Below the pieces are notes generated by a model. The model ran no database searches, had not been told where the DNA came from, and was given only the letters and a program-made list of their open reading frames with translations. Shown here piece by piece: positions 1 to 11,324 of a stretch of 46,306 nucleotides of DNA. How positions within the stretch are numbered: position 1 is the stretch's first letter; each line of letters opens with the position of its first letter. The stretch spans positions 22,756 to 69,061 of the forward strand of contig JAAAVE010000004.1 in NCBI GenBank assembly GCA_015679605.1. The letters are read 5' to 3'. Position numbers and translations under genes: made by a program. Origin of the DNA: Podila epigama (lineage: Eukaryota; Mortierellomycota; Mortierellomycetes; Mortierellales; Mortierellaceae).

Positions 1-78
1 AAAAAAAAAAAAAAAAACGAGTCAGATACCATCTTGATATGACAGAAAAAGAATGAGAGACCACATTGCAAAACATAC

Positions 79-820
79 CAGTTCCTGTCAGCTCTGGTTC
101 ACCACTCAGATTCATAAGTCGAGGAATTGAAGGCCCAAAAATATCTGCGTCCAAAATGCCTACACGTTTGCCCATTCCTGCAATGGCCAACGCCAAATTA
201 ACTAAACGACAATAAAGAGGGGGGAAGAGAGAGCGTGATCAGCACAGGACGAAGGGGGAAAAAAAATGTCACGTCTTGTGGCAAGGTGAGGTACACTTGC
301 ATGCTCATTCACACACACACCCACACTCGCACAACAACATACACGAACACAGAGCAAAAGAAAATAAATACCAGAGGTGGTTGATTTGCCGACACCTCCT
401 TTCCCAGAGGCGACTGCAATAATGTGCTTGACTCCCTTGATTGGCATCTTTTGTGGTAGACCCCGCTGCATCCTCGGCATTGTCGGTGCTGGCCCTTGTC
501 CAGCCCTGCCTTGAACTGGCGGCTTTTTCGGGATTCCCTATAATCGAAGCATTTATCGACCAGAGGAAAATCGAGCACTTCGTGTCAGGTTACTCTTGCT
601 ACATATAGGTTTGTTTCCGTCTCTAGTTCTTTGACTACACTTTTTTTTTTTTTACCAATGGGTTCTCATGGAAGGCTGATCTAGAAATCGAAAAGGCTCG
701 ACGACTTCCAGGGAATCCAACTATCCTTGTTTGAATTCCCTGACAATGGTGCTTAACACTGTTGTCGAGAACGAACTGCCTCGAGGCAAACGCTCGTCTG
801 ATTACAAATGAGAATGTCAT
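79..820 (-). CDS. IND1: IND1/NUBPL-like mitochondrial Fe-S cluster P-loop protein (partial, 5' end present)
   Basis: Mrp/NBP35-family ATPase needed to deliver Fe-S clusters to respiratory complex I in mitochondria. Three exons are visible: 656-820, 372-537 and 79-201; the gene runs off the left edge inside the next intron (donor GTATG at 78). The N-terminus ([16 protein letters not shown]) is basic and Ser-rich like a mitochondrial presequence. It is followed by a family-typical NPLGIPKKPP stretch, then [17 protein letters not shown], a deviant Walker A, and [14 protein letters not shown]. Joining the exons keeps phase (Leu|Gly, Ser-Val across TCTG|TT). The start is the first ATG before the presequence. 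The C-terminal part with the CxxC cluster ligands lies outside the window. A cytosolic Nbp35/Cfd1 paralogue is less likely because of the presequence and the absence of an N-terminal Cys cluster. Confidence 0.87.
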
Positions 821-1148
821 GACTGATCAATGCCATTCAGACAAGAACTGCATTCAACCCCTCATATTATCATGAACACCCCTTAAATAGAACTCTTCGC
901 ACACACACACAAGTTCCTCATAGCTGTCCAAACGTTACACCCAAAGATGGTTTCAAGAGTTGTTGTCCTCTTGGACGTTCCCTTATCAATGTTCCTTTGT
1001 GCTTCATATGTTATAAAAGATCCTCCAATCGTCATCAATCCTGTCTTTACAATTTTCCTTCATCCTCAAGCATGGGCTGGATACAGAACTCGAGTTTTAA
1101 TGTAACTTTTATTGAGTAGCAGAGGAACAGTTTTGAAAAAGGTTTGTC
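821..1148. other. Intergenic: IND1 promoter side and UBC12 3' end
   Basis: No coding frame recognised. It holds a short CA run near 900-911, a TATTTAA-like element reading on the minus strand at about 885-891 (some 65 nt upstream of the IND1 start), and the polyadenylation region of the UBC12 gene. Confidence 0.5.
1108..1113 (-). terminator. Polyadenylation signal of UBC12
   Basis: AATAAA on the minus strand, 36 nt past the UBC12 stop codon. The position and sequence fit a canonical poly(A) signal; no transcript evidence is available. Confidence 0.5.
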
Positions 1149-2313
1149 TTACTTGGACATGACATTGTCGTACTGGACACCGTTCACAAGGCCGCCACGG
1201 ATACTTTTGTGCACATTCGTCTCGAAGGTCTTTCGGTTGCTGCGCAGAACCTCGGCGGCCTCTATATATTTCAGGGTCATATGCATAAGAGTAATTTCAG
1301 AGTTAGTAAAGCTGTCCAAGGCCATCAGAATCCATTTTTTACACATAGTTTCAGAGGCTGCACCTTTGTTGAGAGGATCGTCAGCGTTAGGCTCGAGAAG
1401 CAAGTATTGAAGTCCAACCATGACTGAGTTTAGTGTCAAGACAGGCTTCCAGTCTTCACGAAGAATGTTTAGGCAAATATTACCGTCTGCTTGGATGTTA
1501 GGGTGGTAAATCTAATAGAAGAGTATAATGTAATGTTGGGGTCAGTATCCGAAATATGGCGCGATCGAGTCAATTTTTCCATCTCTATTTTTTTTTTTGA
1601 GGTACCCCATTCTTGATACCTTTTGCAAACACTTGACTTTTGGAGGATCGTGAGGGTAGTTGCCGTTCACAGCAAACGAGAACTTGAACGTTCCACCAGC
1701 GTAAAATCCTAGAAAATTTGTCGTAAAAAAAAAAAAACCAGGAGAAAGAGGAGGGGAGGTTTAGTCAGGTATTGTCTCGTCCTTTTGGACAGTCTGTGCT
1801 TTTTTTTCTCCGTGCATGTGCGTTGGTTTCTTGAAAAAAGGTCGAGTGACATTTCAAAAGAGAAACCCGTCTTCCATGCCGTTCCATCTCCATGGGTCAT
1901 GTGAGAAATCTTCCGCCATGGAGTTTTTTTTGTCTAAAGTTAAAAATCTGCAAGCATAGTGTATATGAAGCGGTCTCCGGTTTGTTTTTTACCTTCATCA
2001 GGAGAAATCTCGAGCTCAAAGTTAAGCATGTCTTCTGGGACAGGAAAGGTCATCTTCATTGTCTTTGGAAGTTCAAGTTCACCAAGATCTAAAAGGTTAA
2101 ATGAGTTTCATTAGTTAGTTTCCGTTTTATCGATGACATTCTATTCTTGTTCAGTAATAACACTCAGTTTGACTCAAAGTCTGCAATGTAAAGAGAGAGT
2201 TCTTCTGGGCAATGACATTAACCTTTCTGAACACGAATCTGTGCCGCACTGACTTTAGGCTTTTTCTTGTCGACACCGACATTGTCCTTTTTCATGGACC
2301 AGATTTTGATCAT
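1149..2313 (-). CDS. UBC12: UBC12, NEDD8-conjugating E2 enzyme
   Basis: E2 enzyme that accepts NEDD8/Rub1 and passes it to cullins. Five exons: 2223-2313, 1993-2088, 1620-1708, 1364-1511 and 1149-1261, encoding 178 aa, close to the family's roughly 180. The N-terminus [11 protein letters not shown] matches the docking peptide typical of UBC12 rather than of ubiquitin E2s. Then come [18 protein letters not shown], the [11 protein letters not shown] segment, [19 protein letters not shown] with the active-site Cys, and [19 protein letters not shown] near the end. All junction phases agree (for example AAAG|AG gives Glu in NKEAAE). Reading through the last intron would stay open by chance but inserts unrelated residues, so splicing is preferred. 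It is transcribed divergently from the DUF1746-like gene. Confidence 0.94.
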
Positions 2314-2743
2314 TGTGATAGAGTTGTTATAAGAATTGAAAAAAAAGAGGATGGGCGGAGGAAAAAGTTGAAGGATGTCAGAGAGACCAGCAGGGAGGGA
2401 GGGAAAATGTGAGGGGGAGGGACGGGAGAATGATGGAATGAGGTTGCAATGGAGTTTCTTTTGGCAAGAAATAATGCATGTCAGGACGTCTTTTTTGCCA
2501 CTTGCCGCAGACGCAGATTGGGTCCACGTGACCAACACAGCCCTGATAAACTTCGACAAAGTGAGTTCTCTCTTGAGCCCCTCACATCATTCAAATTGTC
2601 ACAAAGGAGCCAAAGAGCCAGTAGAATTTGCTCAGCTGAGGAACCAGACGGTCGGACACTAGTCATCCCGCCAGAGTCAAGGAACCATTTAATATAGACA
2701 GCATTGCATTCCAGAGGGTCAACTTTTTTTTTTCAGAAGGAGC
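2314..2743. promoter_or_regulatory. Shared divergent 5' region of UBC12 and the DUF1746-like gene
   Basis: This 430-nt region separates two divergent starts. A good donor-like GTGAGT near 2561 and a T-rich acceptor (tttttttttcag) ending at 2736, just before the ATG at 2744, suggest that the right-hand gene has a spliced non-coding leader. No conserved coding frame links to the ATG in the right phase. Confidence 0.4.
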
Positions 2744-4096
2744 ATGACCATCAACAACTACTACGTCAAGGACATTCACAAGTCCATAGAGGCGTTACTC
2801 TACGGTTTATACGTGTATCAATATCTACTGGACACTAGCACATTTGGCCTCATTATTCGGATAATCCTTCAAGACGTAAGGCAAAACAGTTGGTGCGATT
2901 CATCGGGATGCAATATGTGTGACATGTATATTCTTGTGCAAGGAGGAGCTCATACCAAGAACTTGGACTGACTTTTTTTTAATCTCTCGACTTGACGACG
3001 ATTTTGATAGCGGCTGCTCTCGCTCAAATCTATAGCACCCAGTCTTCGCGTCACGATCTATTCTATTCTAGCAGCGACCTTTTTGGGCATTCTACGACAT
3101 CTTAATGTACCGGATCGATATGCAATAGTGATTGACTTTATCGGGAATGGTAACTACATTTTTTGAACCGCTTGATCACAGAGTACTCATCACCTTCCAA
3201 AATTCCTTCCCCAAAAAAATGCTTTTACTTTTTAATTCCGACGGACAGTGGATGAAATTACTAAAACGACAGGTTGGTTCTCAATGTCACAACGATATCT
3301 AGTGTCAACACCCAGTCGCACACGGTTACTCTGCCTGGATGGACTCATTCTACTGCTACAGATCACAGAAGCCTTGATTGTGTTCAATTTCATCAAGGGA
3401 TCGACTTCAAGTGAACGTTCATCATCCTCACGACCTCCTCGGACGCTCACAAGGAGGGATACTAGGAGTCCTGCATCCAGGGCTCAGGATACCAGTGGAG
3501 GCCCGTCAGGAAGATTGGCAGCTAGAGCAGGCTCCAGCATAAACCAACATCCAACAACAGCAACAACAACATCAACAACTGCGATTTCACCGCCATCATC
3601 GACATTGCAGTCTACATCCACAGCATCAGAGCCAGGACCGAGTCATTCTAGAGCCCAACAGCGCCGGTCCCAGTCACCATTATTTGCGAACAATGACGCG
3701 GGCGAGTATAATGGGTCACGCGAACAGGGGCCCATGAATGAATACTATGTCGACGAAGAGGAGACACGTTACAGCGTGGATAACCGACGGCCTGTTCCGA
3801 CGATACGGCGACATGGAGGCAATAGCAACGGCAGCAGTATAGGTAGCGAGCAGGATGATGCGAGTGATGATGAAGATGACAGTCATAGTGAATCTTCTAT
3901 TTCGTCTTTGGATGATGAATACGGAGGGAGTGAAGAGCAAGAGACATTTATTTTCCAACTAACATTCAAGGACTTGTTGGCGTACCTTATGTCGAGTCAA
4001 GAGCCGATTACATTTCCACCGCCGAGGACAAACTCCACAGGGACGTCCTCGATACCGACGCCGAGCACTAACCGAGTGCAAGACCTCCCGGTATAG
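2744..4096 (+). CDS. DUF1746-like fungal membrane protein
   Basis: Three exons (2744-2875, 3011-3149, 3249-4096) give 372 aa. The first part has about three hydrophobic segments: residues around 15-43 (ALLYGLYVYQYLLD), around 59-77 (TIYSILAATFLGIL), and a third with LLCLDGLILLLQITEALIVF. A conserved-looking IDFIGN sits at the second splice junction. This pattern resembles the fungal DUF1746 family, whose function I cannot assign. The remaining roughly 230 residues are Ser/Thr-rich and acidic (for example DDASDDEDDSHSE) and look disordered; near the C-terminus is a hydrophobic patch FQLTFKDLLAYLM. The start is chosen because the ATG lies eight bases behind a strong acceptor and just before the first membrane segment. 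The family call is from memory of its general pattern. Confidence 0.6.
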
Positions 4097-4596
4097 TTGA
4101 ATGGGTGGATAAATGCTATGAATAAAATAGCGTTTTTTTCGCACCGGTATTTGATATAACGAGGACTGCCATCGTATTTGGCATAGACAAAGTTGGAAGG
4201 AGTCTCTCCGTCCGTCCTCGAGTGAGCGAGAGCGAGAGCCAGGAGAAAGAGAGAACGAGAAGGAGTGGGTGATAAAAGAAAAGTGAAAAGATGGTACCCA
4301 TTCTTGGGCAAGACCCATGGTCACCCACCGTGACAACATTGTTGACCAAAAACGGTCGAATTTGCCTATGTCGATCGAATGACAGTCCCACCAAGTTGAA
4401 AAAAAAAATGGCCTGATCCCCATCCCATCCGCTCAGATCAATTCGACCTGCGGTTGTCTAAACAGGTTCGCAACGGGCGGACAGTGGACGGACAGTGGAG
4501 GAGAACACATTCAACACATTCATTCACTCTCACTCTCTCTTCATTCATCTCTCTTCATCCTACTCTTCATCCCTCACCCACATTCACATCCTCACA
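4097..4596. promoter_or_regulatory. Intergenic: 3' end of DUF1746-like gene and EBP promoter/leader
   Basis: No gene recognised. The last 100 nt before the EBP start are a CT/CA-rich leader (repeated ttcattc, ctctc, catcc), typical of 5' UTRs in this window. An 18-nt string, gataaaagaaaagtgaaa, at 4271-4288 recurs exactly at 19421-19438. Confidence 0.4.
4121..4126 (+). terminator. Poly(A) signal of the DUF1746-like gene
   Basis: AATAAA, 25 nt after the stop codon, flanked by a short GCTAT/ATAGC inverted repeat. Confidence 0.4.
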
Positions 4597-5445
4597 ATGT
4601 CCATCAAGCACACCCCACATCCCTACTACCCACTCGATCTGGTGCTTGATCACTATGTGCCCAACACCTACTCCATGAAGGATACCCTCACCCTCCTCTT
4701 CTCAACCTTTGGCGCCATCACCATCGGTGCTGTTGCTCTCTCCTACCCCAAGCGCCACTCCACCATCAAGGGTCTCGGAAACCAACTCACCTTCCTCTGG
4801 TTTGTCATGTGCGGCTTCATCCATCTCTTCCTTGAGGGCTACTTTGGCATCTATCACGCCACCCTCGCTGGCGACCAGCACCCCTTGGCCCAGGTCTGGA
4901 AGGAGTACTCCTTGAGTGACTCGCGCTACCTTTCCAGCGACTCGTTTGTCCTCATCATGGAACGTATCACTGCGGTATGTCGTGTGTGATTTTTTATGCT
5001 TTTTGTTCAAAGTTGTCGATATCATTCGTTCATCGAAAAGGAAAACACACGCGATCCAAGTTATTTGTGTTTAGTAAACTAACCGTGTTATCCACACTCT
5101 CAACGTTTTTTCATTTTTTACTCGCAGTTCGCTTGGGGTCCCTTGGCCTTCTTCACCGCAAAGGCCATGTACCAGAACACACCTGCTCGCCATATCGCTC
5201 AATTGATCTTGTCGCTCGGCCAGATCTATGGCTGTGTCCTTTACTATCTCACCACGATCGTCGAGGGCTCTCCCCATTGCGATCCCCACCCTTACTACTA
5301 CTACTTTTACTTTGTCTTCTTCAACATCTTTTGGATCGTTGTCCCCACTATCCTCTTGCACAACTCGGTCAAGAACTTGTACCGTGCCATGAAGGCATTC
5401 CATGCCGCCGAGGCTACTGGTGCAAAGAACAAGAAGAGCAAGTAA
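4597..5445 (+). CDS. EBP-type C-8,7 sterol isomerase (emopamil-binding protein)
   Basis: Endoplasmic reticulum enzyme that moves the sterol ring-B double bond from delta-8 to delta-7. Two exons (4597-4974, 5128-5445) join in phase to 231 aa, the usual EBP length. It carries the EXPERA-domain signatures: CGFIHLFLEGYF in membrane segment two, QVWKEYSLSDSRYL, MERITAFAWGPLAF across the splice site, and LGQIYGCVLYYLT. Acidic and His residues in these motifs line the catalytic pocket in known EBP proteins. There are four to five membrane segments and a lysine-rich C-terminus (KNKKSK) compatible with ER retention. Dikarya use the unrelated ERG2 isomerase for this step, so the animal/plant-type enzyme is informative. 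It is convergent with ERG6, with 197 nt between the stops. Confidence 0.93.
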
Positions 5446-5642
5446 AAGATCACTAGTGACCCATTTTTAATTGTACATTCTCTCTTTTTTGTTAAAGTCC
5501 TTGTTTTGAAAAATATCATTTGCATTATTTTGCACTGAAGACAGTGTAATGGAGGATTAGTTTGTTTATTGTGCTAGTATTCTAGGTAGTGAGGGGAGTG
5601 ACGGAGAGAGAGAGGAAGGAGAATGATACATGTACTGCACTC

Positions 5643-6986
5643 TTACTTCTCCTGTGGGGAGCTCGGCTTTCGGGCTACGAAAAAGAACATTGGTGTAAAG
5701 ATGCCTAGACGTGCTCCTTCCAGAACAGCGTCAGCACCCGTCTGGAGAATCTCTGATACCTTGGCACTACCAGGAGCGACCAGACCCACTCTCTCGAGAG
5801 CCTTGACCATATACGTGGTCACAGCGCGGCCAGCAGTGGTTGTTCGGAGCACTGTCAGATAGTCCCAGAAAGCATTTGCTTGACCCACAGAGCCCTCGAG
5901 AGGGTAATACCATTTGATCTTGTCGTCTGTTGCACCCATGTCCTGCGCATGTTCTACTGTAAAACCAACTGTTTCCAATGCACGAAGACAGTCCTTGACT
6001 GTTACCATCTTGGCAACACCATTACCAACCTCAAGTCCACGGATGACTCGCAAATGCTGCGGGTTCGTTGGATCAAATTTGTCGGTCATGAGCCATTCGT
6101 AACATCCAAATACACCGCCTGACTTCAGGACCCTGTAGGCCTCACCATAGACGCCCTCAAGACTAGATGCATGGACTGTCGCCTCGATGGCGTAACAGGC
6201 ATCAAATGAGTTATCCTCAAAGGGCATAGCCATAAAGTCACCCTTGACAAACGCGCTCTTGTTTTCAAGGCCTGCAGCGACAGCATATCGCTTCGCGCGA
6301 CTGATCTGGTAATCATTGTTGTTTAAACCTGTAATGTGTGCCCCTGAAAAGTGACCAATTTCGCGTGCAGGCCCTCCTACACCACAGCCAATGTCAAGGA
6401 CACGGTGGTTGGGCTTGAGATCCATGTTGGCTGCGAGGTAGTGTTCATGTCGTGCCATTGCCTGTTGGAAAGGCTCACGAGGCCGGAACCTGCAAAAGTG
6501 GAAGGAGGTACCCCAAGCATACTAAACGAATGAGATGAATGTGTGTGTCAGTTTCGGGGGGCGCTTTTTCTTCAAAATCAAGGCCATACATTTGACATCC
6601 AAAATCATCATCTCTGCTTAAGAGTGTAAAAACAAAAGGCATAACGTTACCTCATAGAAATCAGTTGCAAGGTCATAAAACGAATTAGCGACCGCTTTGT
6701 ATGCTTGAGCACGTTCAACCTTGGCACTCTCCGTCTCTTGCCCCGGTTTCTCTTCTTTCCAGTTCTGGAGGTAGGTGTTGACAACATTCGGCGTAAACGC
6801 CTTGTCCTTTTTGTGGAGCTTGGAGATGAACGAGTCCTTTTGTTGATTGCTCTCGTCATAGTTGTAGCCGTGGAAGGTCTTGGAGAAATGGAGATCGTAT
6901 TGGTTCTGTCGCGTGATCAGATCGAGCGACTCGGTTGCGTTTGGTGGTGCCATGGGTTCGTTGGCGTTCGATGGTGGTAATGGCAA
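5643..6986 (-). CDS. ERG6: ERG6, sterol 24-C-methyltransferase
   Basis: SAM-dependent enzyme that adds the C-24 methyl group in ergosterol-type synthesis, at ER or lipid droplets. Two exons (6651-6986 and 5643-6521) give 404 aa; yeast ERG6 is about 383. The intron falls inside DFYEYAWGTSFHFCRF, a highly conserved sterol-binding region, and both phases are zero. The SAM-binding loop is LDIGCGVGGPAREI, followed by GLNNNDYQ, GDFMAMPFEDNSFDACYAIE and EAYRVLKSGGVFGCYEW. The C-terminal sterol methyltransferase domain is complete (ARLGIFTPMFFFVARKP). The start at 6986 is the first in-frame ATG; a second Met 12 codons in is an alternative. The neighbouring EBP acts two to three steps later in the same pathway. 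Confidence 0.96.
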
Positions 6987-7595
6987 TGTTGTTCTAGTGT
7001 GTGCTTGTGTTTGTGTTTGTACTTGTGTTCGTTTGAGTGCGGGTGTGGGGTTTGATGTAGTTGGCGTTGGTTGGATGTGTTAGTAATTGACGAATATACA
7101 ATTGTGGCAAATGGATAGGTGGTGAAGTGAAGTGAAAAGAGATGAGAAGATAGATGAAGATAGGTGAGGAGAATGATGTCGATGAGGTAACACGAACGGC
7201 AGCTAAGACGTTGGATTATATACGAAAACACTCGCGGGTAAAACGAACCCGAAAGTCGTGTGCGCAGAGCACGGTTCATGTTTCAATGTGCCGCATGGAG
7301 CAAGTGAGAATGACTCAGCTTTTTCCCATTGCGTGCCCACCTCTTTCTCCCCCCCCCCCGATATGGATGTGACATGGCAGCCAGTCAAACCTGCTGCGCT
7401 TTTGTTGCCATCATTCCTAAACAGAACCGTGGCGGTCGCATGAACCTTTAGCCTATGCTGGTTGATTCATCCATCTGGTTTCATATTTAACAAATGGGGA
7501 AAGGGTATGTGTATGTTATGTCAATGACAAAGCACTTTGCAGCATTAGACGACTTTGCACTTTTTTTTTGTTTTTATACAAATCTTGCCATGACC
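6987..7595. promoter_or_regulatory. Intergenic: ERG6 promoter side and 3' end of the carrier gene
   Basis: No coding frame recognised. The part next to ERG6 is GT-rich on the plus strand (CA-rich leader on the coding strand), with AGTGAAGTGAAGTGAAAAG at about 7126-7140. A run of nine C follows at about 7350-7358. Confidence 0.4.
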
Positions 7596-9590
7596 TCAAT
7601 TGATGACAAGAAGAACCTTCATCCGCTCATACACTGTAAAGGACACTGCAACCATGGGCGTCACCTTGAGATATCCAATACTCAATCCGACAAAGAACCC
7701 TCTAGAGCCCTTGGACAGATACAACCGCTTCGCAGTTTCCCACATACCCAAGTACGCCTTTGGATTCAGAGCACCAGCCACTTGCATTTGTCGTCGGATG
7801 ACTTCGAGAGGGTATGACACTGTCATGGCGACTGCGCCCGCAATCCCTCCACACGCCAACTCGGCGACAGTCTTGAGCTCCAGTCGACTGTAATCCCCAT
7901 TCTGATCAGGTAATCCTCGGTTCTGCGTCGTCTTGACCGTCCAGGGTATCCGGTGTCGACAAAACTCTTGAAGAATGTCGTGGGTATAAAAGGACACACC
8001 TGCATAGGGCACCATCCCTGCGATCGAGCACAGAAAGCCACGGTAAAAGTTGGTGATCTGCAGCTGCGGGGCCCATGTCGAGACTGTTTGGCGTCCTGAT
8101 GCAGTCCCTGTCGTCTCGCTGTAGATCTTGGTCACCAATGTCTTATAGTTGAGTGCTGTGGTTTCGTAGGCAAGGCGCACTCGGATGAGGTCGAGCGGGT
8201 ATGTAAAAAGGACAGACGTTACACCAGCTAAAGATCCTGCAATCAGCTTTTTGTATGGAGTCTCATCTCGTCTCGTTGGCATTAGTAACTAGGAGGTCAC
8301 AGGGATAAAAAAAAACAGTTTGGCGATTTAGTCCATGACGCGTTTGTACAATTGTGTATCTCTGCGTGTCTGTGCGTCTATAGGCAAATGTGTGTGCGTG
8401 TGGGATAAAAAAAACCTACACTGCGGTACTGCTCGTAGGCCATAAACTTGATGGCAGCATATGGAAAGATTCTGAGCAATGTTGCCGAGTTGCCTTGAAA
8501 GAGTCCTTGCAGTCCAAAGGTGCGGTGGATATCTCTACCGGCCTTGAAGACTCCTGTCAACGTTCCTATGATTGGGAAACCGGAAGGAATGGATAAACTT
8601 GATGAGATTTTTTCTCTCTTTGGTAGGGTAAACTTCAACCGCCCAAGGGTCATTTTTACCCAGCCACAATGATCTTTTTCATTATTTGCTCAGTTGTCAA
8701 TCCAACAACCTCCTAGCTCCATGATCCATTCCCTTAATGCAGTAGAAGGTTTGTTGCTGTTCACTCTATGACAAAAAAGAACAGTTGCTTTTACCTGCGT
8801 ATTTCTGGTAATTGGGGTTGTGTGCTTGAAAGAGGATCTTGACCCGATCAAGTGGCGCGATGACGCTCTTTGCCTATAGCAAAGGAGTTGAGCAGAGTGA
8901 TTGTTCAGTCAGCAAAGTTTGTCCACCAGGTCCACCAGTAAAGTATGTCTGTCAGCGAGCATTTTGTCAGGACAACTCTATCCTGCAGGGGTGCATGGAG
9001 AAGGAAAAAAAGAAAAAAAGTCTGAACGGCCAAAAGGATTTCCTTCGGCCTTTCTCTTTGTCTGCCACAAAATAAAATCACCGAGGAAGCGAAGCCAATC
9101 AGTCACCGTGGGCCATCAAACCTTTTTTTCTCTTGTTTGTTTTTTTCCTCCCACGGCTCATTTTTTTTTTCTGTTACTGCCAATACACCGAATCTGGGGA
9201 AAAAACAACAAAGAGACACACGACATACAACACTACTGTTCACACACACACACACAGACAAAAAGCTGAAAGTTGCCACTTGGATCCTCCTCTACTTACA
9301 ATCATGCCTGCCATGCCTCCTGCTAGCATAGTACGAGCAACATAGTCGAATGACTTTGTGTTCCTTACAGCCACCACAGAATCGGATCTATGCTGCTGCT
9401 GCTGCTTGGGTTGGAGTGTACGCAAAGGCGATGGCTGTTGTTGTTGTTGTTGTTGTTGCTCAGGGTATAGTGATGTACTCTGCTGTGGATGTATATCAGA
9501 TACAGTGACTGCAGATGGTTCGCCTCTGGAACTTCGAAGAAGACTGTTTGTCAAAGCCGAGCTGGAGTTGACAGTCGACAATGTGGCCAT
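7596..9590 (-). CDS. Mitochondrial carrier, LEU5/SLC25A42-like (coenzyme A transporter group)
   Basis: Inner-membrane solute carrier. Four exons (9300-9590, 8795-8873, 8420-8565, 7596-8288) give 402 aa. Three carrier repeats are visible, each with the signature PxDxx(R/K): [21 protein letters not shown] and [10 protein letters not shown], and with conserved segments such as [23 protein letters not shown]-like spacing and the [23 protein letters not shown] region resemble the LEU5/SLC25A16/SLC25A42 branch that moves CoA, but the substrate is inferred. The first 80 residues precede the carrier domain and are Ser-rich with a run of eight Gln, unusual for carriers. The start at 9590 is chosen as the first in-frame ATG after a CT-rich leader. 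The last exon begins with Leu-Leu before the third-repeat region. Confidence 0.88.
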
Positions 9591-9958
9591 ATAAAAATGA
9601 AAAATGAAAGAAAAAAGCCGCTCGATAGATAGAAAGGTGGGAATTTTTTTTTTGTCCAATTGACACGATGAAAAAAATGGAAGTTTTCGAGAGGTGGTGG
9701 TGCAGTGGCGAGTAGTTGTAACGGTAGTGGTGAGTGGAGTAGAATGTGGACAGGATCGAGATGAGGAATGGAGTGAATGACAAAGATGCCTGCCTTGTGT
9801 ATTTTTTTTTTTTAGTAAAGTGAAAGTGAAAGTGAAAGTGAAAATGAAAGTGAAAGTGAAAAAGTGTTCACACGTGAACATCTCACCTGGACCTGAGAAA
9901 ATTCTTTGATCTAAAAAAAATTGTGTGTGTGTGTGATTTTTATTATTTTACTATCCTT
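9591..9958. other. Leader/promoter of the carrier gene with AAAGTG repeat
   Basis: Between the carrier start and the stop of the next minus-strand gene. Apart from a hexamer repeat (listed separately), short T runs and a GT run (9924-9935), nothing is recognised. Confidence 0.4.
9817..9866. repeat. AAAGTG hexamer tandem repeat
   Basis: About eight copies of AAAGTG with one variant (AAAATG) and a final AAAAAGTG, 230 nt upstream of the carrier start. On the coding strand it reads CACTTT/TTTCAC. Confidence 0.85.
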
Positions 9959-11324
9959 CTACTTGTTGGACATGCATCCTAACCCAAGACGCTTCTGATT
10001 ACTGCCTCCAGCACCAGAAGCCGCCGCTGCAGCTGGACGAGTGCGGCTGATGAGCCAACCCCACCAAGCAAATGCGCGCTGGATCGCTTCTGGACTAGGC
10101 GATGGCTGGATGTTCTCGATCCGGTGCTCGTTCACCAGTCCCTGATCATCGAATTCATAAACAAATATACCTGAATACGACGACGGCGGTGGAGATGTCG
10201 GTCCAGACGATGTGAGTACAACGGATGGTCGAGTCGTGCCCTTGAGTGACCATCGTACGGTCACCGAGGTTGAAGGTGCTCCTCCCTCGCTAGAGGTGCC
10301 ACCGAACTCCTGTTGTCCCAAAGACTGAACCACACTGTCTGCCGCCTGCATTCTGTTATCGATCCGTGTTTTATCAGTTTCTGCAGAATTCCGACATTGA
10401 ATATCCTGTTCCACAGCCTGGATATTATTGGCGTGACCACCAGTATCCTTGTCCCCACTTGGCTCCAACTCGAAAGTTCTGGTCATTCCTGTACACTTGT
10501 GGCTACTACTTATATCCTTAGTACTATTAATGCTATCCGTGTCACCACCAAAGTCCATGCCTCCGAGCCCACCTCGTCCACCTCGATCATTCACTCGAAT
10601 GGACTGGATTTCAAATTCGAGATTACGGAACCACATCTTGAAACTCCAGCGTACAGCTCCTGCAAGCAAAAAATAGACCGTCGATCCTTGTATCGAAACA
10701 TTCGTATGACTGGATTCGATCAATCGGATATTGGATGCATATATCGATTGGTCGCAAAGTCCATGGTCAAAGAATTCTGGTAGTTCCTTTCGAATCGTCC
10801 TAATAGCTAAAAAATGAGTGAGGAGAGCGACAGGCATGAACACCGTCGAGTCAAAGCATGTTGTCAGCATACAATACAACAAAAACGAAAACGAAAAGGA
10901 AAGAAAAAAAATCCAAACATATCCTTTCACTGTTTTTTTTACCTTTGCCAATACGTAGAGTATATTCTTGAGGCGATCTTGGTTCATCTTCTTGTCCAAC
11001 ATATCGCGCCACATGAAGATGTGATGGTTCCTTTTGACCCGTCTGACTGGTAAAGTGGCATCGAACTGTTACTGAGAAAAGTCGGACGTGTCCAAGGTGT
11101 GCTGCTGGAGTTATAGCACACGCTTGAAGAGGGTGACGACACCCACTGTCATAAACAAACTGTTTCCTTGTCAATACTCCAAAGGTTCTTCTTGTGTGCT
11201 GTGCTGGGATTCTACATGGAATGCTGGTATGAATTCTAGGGTTTAAGGATGCACTCCATGCTTGACATGCTGATCTGTGAATGGATACCATGGCATCGTG
11301 GGAAATGCGGTGAACAAGCCTCAT
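9959..11324 (-). CDS. C6orf136/DUF2358-like mitochondrial protein
   Basis: Two exons (10943-11324, 9959-10806) give 409 aa. The N-terminus is rich in Arg, Ser and Ala without acidic residues for about 60 residues (HRISHDAMVSIHRSACQAWS), a likely mitochondrial presequence. The splice joins RIGK to AIRTIRKELPEFFDHGLCDQ, matching the start of the SnoaL-like DUF2358 domain found in human C6orf136 and plant homologues. Further matches are VRWSFKMWFRNLEFEIQSIRV and, after a Ser/Asp-rich insertion of about 90 residues, VTVRWSLKG and FVYEFDDQGLVNEHRIENI. Function is unknown in the family. Phase decides between two open frames at the donor: only the frame ending GGCAAAG keeps the second exon in frame. 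Met at 11291 is an alternative start. Confidence 0.75.

Noticed and set aside
1-17. Poly-A at the window start as a contig end or retroposed tail
   Set aside because: It is the T-rich tract of an intron of the minus-strand IND1 gene that continues out of the window.
1262-1363. In-frame readthrough of the last UBC12 intron
   Set aside because: Consensus borders exist, and splicing restores the conserved PLNKEAAEVL; readthrough inserts unrelated residues.
9817-9866. CRISPR-like short repeat
   Set aside because: Plain hexamer tandem without unique spacers, in a eukaryotic genome.
10660-10678. Tiny intron-like segment (gtctattttttgcttgcag) in the DUF2358-like gene
   Set aside because: Only 19 nt, below any usable intron size, and removing it would break the frame.
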